Origin: CAZILN01 sp964540005
GTDB lineage: Bacteria; Bacteroidota; Bacteroidia; Bacteroidales; SM23-62
Direction: 5' to 3'
Assembly (NCBI GenBank): GCA_964540005.1
Contig: CAZILN010000069.1
Span: forward strand, 1-9,267
Length of the DNA stretch: 9,267 bases
Part shown: positions 6,436-9,267 of the stretch, piece by piece
How positions within the stretch are numbered: the stretch's first letter is position 1
How the letters are laid out: each line of letters starts with the position of its first letter
Notes under the pieces: generated by a model
The model's input: only the letters and a program-made list of their open reading frames with translations
Databases searched by the model: none
What the model was told of the DNA's origin: nothing
Translations under genes and position numbers: made by a program

Positions 6436-7344
6436 GTGCCAGTGATCAGATACCTGACAAATAGCGAGATCGACAGGAAAAAATGGGACCATACCATTAA
6501 GACCTCATGCTATGAAACAGCTTATGCTTATTCGTGGTACCTTGACCGGGTCGCCGAAAACTGGGATGCCCTGGTCGAAGATGACTATTCGGCGGTCATG
6601 CCGCTAACCTGGAAAAAAAAGTATCTGATCAGGTATATATACCAGCCTCTCAACTGCCAGCAGCTTGGCATCTTTGCAACGGACCCGCCCGACAGGAACA
6701 GAATCAAGGCCTTCCTGGATAATATACCTTCAAGTTTCCGCATGGCTGATCTGTGTATTAACAGTTCCAATATGCAGATCCCGGATGAGATGAAGTCATC
6801 TAAGAACAGCAACTATATTATCTATCTGAATGAAAGTTACGAAAAACTCAGCAGCAGGTATCATACTAATGCAAAACGGAACCTGGCCAAAGCGGTCAAA
6901 ACCGGTTGCAGGACAGGGAAGGTTTCAACTGAGGAGTTATTGGGACTAAAGTCCGCCAACTCATCAGACAGATATGATCCCGGTAAATACTCCAGGTTGA
7001 AAAGAATTATTGATGCAATGATTAAAGACGGACATGGAGAGATCCAGGGAGCCTGGATCAGTGATGAATTGTGTGCGGCTGTTTTCTGGGTCTTTTCAGA
7101 AACCCGGCTCATTAATATTTTATCGGAATCCAGCGAGCTGGGGAAGGAGAACAGGGCAATGTTCCTGATCATTGATGAATTCATAAAGAATAGAGAGAAG
7201 AGCAATAAGATACTGGATTTTGAAGGTTCCAACATCCCTTCAATTGCAAGGTTTTTTGAGGGATTTGGTGCCAGCCGGGAAGAATACTTCAGGCTGGTAA
7301 TCTACCGGTCGGTCATGTTGAAACTGCTTAAAGGCAAGAGATGA
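6436..7344 (+). CDS. FemAB/GNAT-like acyltransferase family protein
   Basis: This 302-residue soluble protein has no signal peptide or membrane segment. The N-terminal half (YAYSWYLDRVAENWDALVED, AVMPLTWKKKY, YQPLNCQQLGIF) matches a family widespread in Bacteroidota that is usually left hypothetical or called GNAT. The C-terminal block LDFEGSNIPSIARFFEGFGA (260-279) followed by EEYFRLVIYR resembles the end of the Acetyltransf_6/BioF2-like and FemAB folds, where two GNAT domains are arranged in tandem. The substrate is unknown; relatives transfer acyl or aminoacyl groups to amines. GTG 6436 and GTG 6442 are both possible starts, and the second gives an N-terminus (IRYLTNSEID) closer to what I recall for relatives. 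The stop is 7 nt before the deacetylase gene, so the two are very probably co-transcribed. A separate promoter in the 101-bp gap after mutS2 is likely but not identifiable. Confidence 0.72.
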   Translation: MPVIRYLTNSEIDRKKWDHTIKTSCYETAYAYSWYLDRVAENWDALVEDDYSAVMPLTWKKKYLIRYIYQPLNCQQLGIFATDPPDRNRIKAFLDNIPSSFRMADLCINSSNMQIPDEMKSSKNSNYIIYLNESYEKLSSRYHTNAKRNLAKAVKTGCRTGKVSTEELLGLKSANSSDRYDPGKYSRLKRIIDAMIKDGHGEIQGAWISDELCAAVFWVFSETRLINILSESSELGKENRAMFLIIDEFIKNREKSNKILDFEGSNIPSIARFFEGFGASREEYFRLVIYRSVMLKLLKGKR

Positions 7345-7351
7345 AAAATAA

Positions 7352-8395
7352 ATGATGAAGGGAAATACACTAAGATATCTGAGTGCTTATTTTGGGACCC
7401 TAATTCCCTTAAGATCACTGATCCGTCTGACAGGCTTCAGGCTGGTAATGCCCTTTTATCATACTGTATCCGATGAGGAATTACCTCATGTGGCTTCCCT
7501 CTACCGCATCCGGGGTACCCGGGACTTTGAGCGGGACCTCGATGGCATGTTGAAGATATTCAGGCCGGTATCAGCCCTTCAGGTCCATGAAATGATCGCA
7601 TCAGGCAGGGCATTTGACAAGCCCTCAATGCTGATCAGTCTAGACGATGGTTTCAGGGAGGTGTCCGAGATAGTTGCACCCATACTGAAGCGCAAGGGGG
7701 TACCCGGACTCTTCTTCATCTCACCGGCTTTTATTGATAATAAGGATATGTTTTTCCGGTGCAAGTGCAGCCTCCTGATTGACCGCCTGGAAAAAATCAG
7801 CTCGCCAAAAGGGATATTCGAACTGATTTCCAGCAGGCTTCCTTATAAAATTACAAGCAGGGCTGGACTGACACGATACCTGATGGGCCTGGATTACAAC
7901 CATATTGACACTATAAATGAATTGGCGGGATTATTCGACATGGATTTCTCAAGCTACCTGAAAGTCAGGCAACCATATATGACAACCGGGCAGATAAAAG
8001 ACCTTATTACAGACGGTTTTGAATTGGGTGCTCATAGTATTGACCATCCGGAATATTCATTATTGTCAAACGGTGAACAGGTTAAACAGACTGTGGACAG
8101 CATGGATTATCTGTGCCGGACCTTTGGTCTTGTCTCCAGGTATTTTGCATTTCCATTTACGGATTCCGGGGTAAACGACCAGTTTTTTGAGCAGATGTTT
8201 TCGAAAGTGGAGGGATATCCGCACCTTATGTTTGGTACTGCCGGATTGAAAAAGGATATTTATCCCAGGCACCTTCAGCGCTTGCCCATAGAGGATTCAA
8301 CCATGGGGGCAAAAGCTTATGTTCGCAGCGAGTACATTATGTATCTCATGAAAAGAATTATAGGGAAGCATTATGTCAATCGTAAGTCGTTTTAA
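7352..8395 (+). CDS. Polysaccharide deacetylase (NodB homology domain) family protein
   Basis: This 347-residue protein has a carbohydrate esterase 4/NodB-type domain. Such enzymes remove N- or O-acetyl groups from sugars using a metal held by one Asp and two His. The first motif reads SLDDGF, with Asp98 the likely base and Asp99 a metal ligand. The second is HSIDHP, with His228 and His232. FAFPFTDSG (265-273) corresponds to the RxPYG-type third motif but lacks its Arg. The first two motifs are about 129 residues apart, against about 50 in classical NodB domains. The extra material (roughly 131-215) is an inserted mostly helical segment, seen as I recall in surface-polysaccharide-cluster deacetylases. 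The N-terminal FYHTVSDEELPHV is typical of the same subgroup. No cleavable signal peptide is evident, so it may act in the cytoplasm on a precursor. ATG 7352 is followed directly by a second ATG; either can serve as the start. Confidence 0.85.
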   Translation: MMKGNTLRYLSAYFGTLIPLRSLIRLTGFRLVMPFYHTVSDEELPHVASLYRIRGTRDFERDLDGMLKIFRPVSALQVHEMIASGRAFDKPSMLISLDDGFREVSEIVAPILKRKGVPGLFFISPAFIDNKDMFFRCKCSLLIDRLEKISSPKGIFELISSRLPYKITSRAGLTRYLMGLDYNHIDTINELAGLFDMDFSSYLKVRQPYMTTGQIKDLITDGFELGAHSIDHPEYSLLSNGEQVKQTVDSMDYLCRTFGLVSRYFAFPFTDSGVNDQFFEQMFSKVEGYPHLMFGTAGLKKDIYPRHLQRLPIEDSTMGAKAYVRSEYIMYLMKRIIGKHYVNRKSF

Positions 8396-8407
8396 ACCAT
8401 ACACAAA

Positions 8408-9267
8408 TTGAATTTTTCATTTCTGCATACCCTGAAAGCAAACCTTGAGAAGTACTCGGGACAGAATGCCTTTTACATCGCTGACAGGTTTTATACCTAT
8501 GCTGAGTTTGATGCGAAAATCAGGCAAATCTATAGCCTGTTGAATGTGAAAGTAAACACCAGGCAGAACTGTATAGGGATACTCACCGAAGATAAGCTTG
8601 AGACATACGCGGCTATCATGGCTGTATGGTTCTCGGGCAATATATTTGTTCCGTTGAATCCCGATAACCCGGATAGCAGGAACAAGGATATCATTGAGCA
8701 GGCCGGGATCAGGACCATACTTCTGTCAGGGGAACCCATTCCTGATTATATCAGTTTCATGGGAATATACTGTTTGCAGATTGATAACTTACCCAATGCA
8801 AATACGGAACTTCCTGATCAGGTGAAATCCGGACCAGAGCTCAGGTACCTGTTGTTTACATCAGGCAGCACAGGTGTGCCAAAAGGCGTTCCTATAAGTT
8901 CCAACAACCTGGATTCATTTATTGATTCATTTATCTCTGCAGGATATCAGTTCAGCCATGAGGACAGGTTCCTGCAGATCTATGATTTTTCATTTGATGC
9001 GTCGGTTCACTGTTATACCGTTCCCTTGTCGGTCGGCGCCTGTATATATACCGTGCCCGGGAATACCATTAAATACCTCTATGCCTACAAACTTATGAAA
9101 GACCACCGTCTTAGTTTTGTAAAGATGCCTCCATCCACCCTTTCATACCTGCGACCCTACTTCCCGGAGATCAGGCTGGAACAGCTCAGGTACTGTTTGC
9201 TGGGAGGGGAGGCCTTATACCATGAGCTGGCTGAGAACTGGGCTCCATGCGTACCGAATGCAATTAT
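8408..9267 (+). CDS. Amino-acid adenylation (AMP-binding) domain protein, 3' truncated by window edge
   Basis: This is an acyl/aminoacyl-adenylate-forming enzyme of the ANL superfamily, open to the right edge (286 codons visible). The start is TTG 8408, giving NFSFLHTLKANLEKYSGQNA. It lies 12 nt after the deacetylase stop at 8393-8395, in the same frame, and the next in-frame ATG is some 200 nt further and too late. Motif A3 reads FTSGSTGVPKGV (150-161), with the phosphate-binding loop intact. Motif A4 reads FDASVH (196-201). Its Asp197 matches Asp235 of the GrsA phenylalanine domain, which binds the substrate alpha-amino group, so an amino acid substrate is favoured. MPPSTLSYL and LLGGEAL follow, and the window ends at PNAI, shortly before the expected YGPTE motif A5. 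DltA-like ligases and stand-alone NRPS adenylation proteins are the closest alternatives. A carrier-protein domain or gene would be expected downstream. Confidence 0.88.
   Translation, partial: MNFSFLHTLKANLEKYSGQNAFYIADRFYTYAEFDAKIRQIYSLLNVKVNTRQNCIGILTEDKLETYAAIMAVWFSGNIFVPLNPDNPDSRNKDIIEQAGIRTILLSGEPIPDYISFMGIYCLQIDNLPNANTELPDQVKSGPELRYLLFTSGSTGVPKGVPISSNNLDSFIDSFISAGYQFSHEDRFLQIYDFSFDASVHCYTVPLSVGACIYTVPGNTIKYLYAYKLMKDHRLSFVKMPPSTLSYLRPYFPEIRLEQLRYCLLGGEALYHELAENWAPCVPNAI

Overview
The window looks like a stretch of a Bacteroidota chromosome, probably from the Bacteroidales/Marinilabiliales side. The reasons are the recognisable protein families (an oligopeptidase B, a DUF4145-like/TolB-like/TPR fusion, a MutS2 that begins IYPxNFExKIGF, and a FemAB/GNAT-like protein of a kind common in this phylum), the lack of obvious Shine-Dalgarno sites, the use of GTG and TTG starts, and a short GTTCCAGG-type intergenic tandem repeat. 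The taxonomic call is inference from family resemblance and cannot be made precise from this sequence alone. No rRNA, tRNA, CRISPR array, insertion sequence or phage gene was seen.

Layout. Bases 3-611 (+) are the catalytic C-terminal end of oligopeptidase B, cut off by the left edge. Bases 612-739 are a convergent intergenic gap with a degenerate 14-nt tandem repeat. Bases 740-2866 (-, possibly starting at 2899) encode a membrane-anchored TolB-like/TPR protein with a DUF4145-like N-terminus. Upstream of it, after a gap with a 9-bp inverted repeat, lies a conserved but unrecognised polytopic membrane protein (2949-3665, -). The divergent gap that follows (3666-3841) contains a dense palindromic element. 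Next is mutS2 (3842-6334, +), complete with MutS-type ATPase, coiled coil and Smr nuclease domain. A 101-bp gap leads to a tightly spaced three-gene run on the + strand: a FemAB/GNAT-like acyltransferase (6436-7344), a NodB-type polysaccharide deacetylase (7352-8395) and an amino-acid adenylation (AMP-binding) protein (8408 to the right edge, truncated before motif A5).

How the genes may work together. The first half appears to be housekeeping or regulatory genes with no obvious common purpose. The last three genes are spaced 7 and 12 nt apart and look like the start of an operon. It combines amino-acid/acyl activation, a CoA- or tRNA-dependent type acyltransferase fold and a carbohydrate deacetylase. 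That mix would suit the making and attachment of an acyl or aminoacyl decoration on a cell-surface polysaccharide or secreted small molecule. The genes to the right of the window, where a carrier protein would be expected, would decide this. This cluster and the palindromic element in front of mutS2 are the parts most worth a second look.
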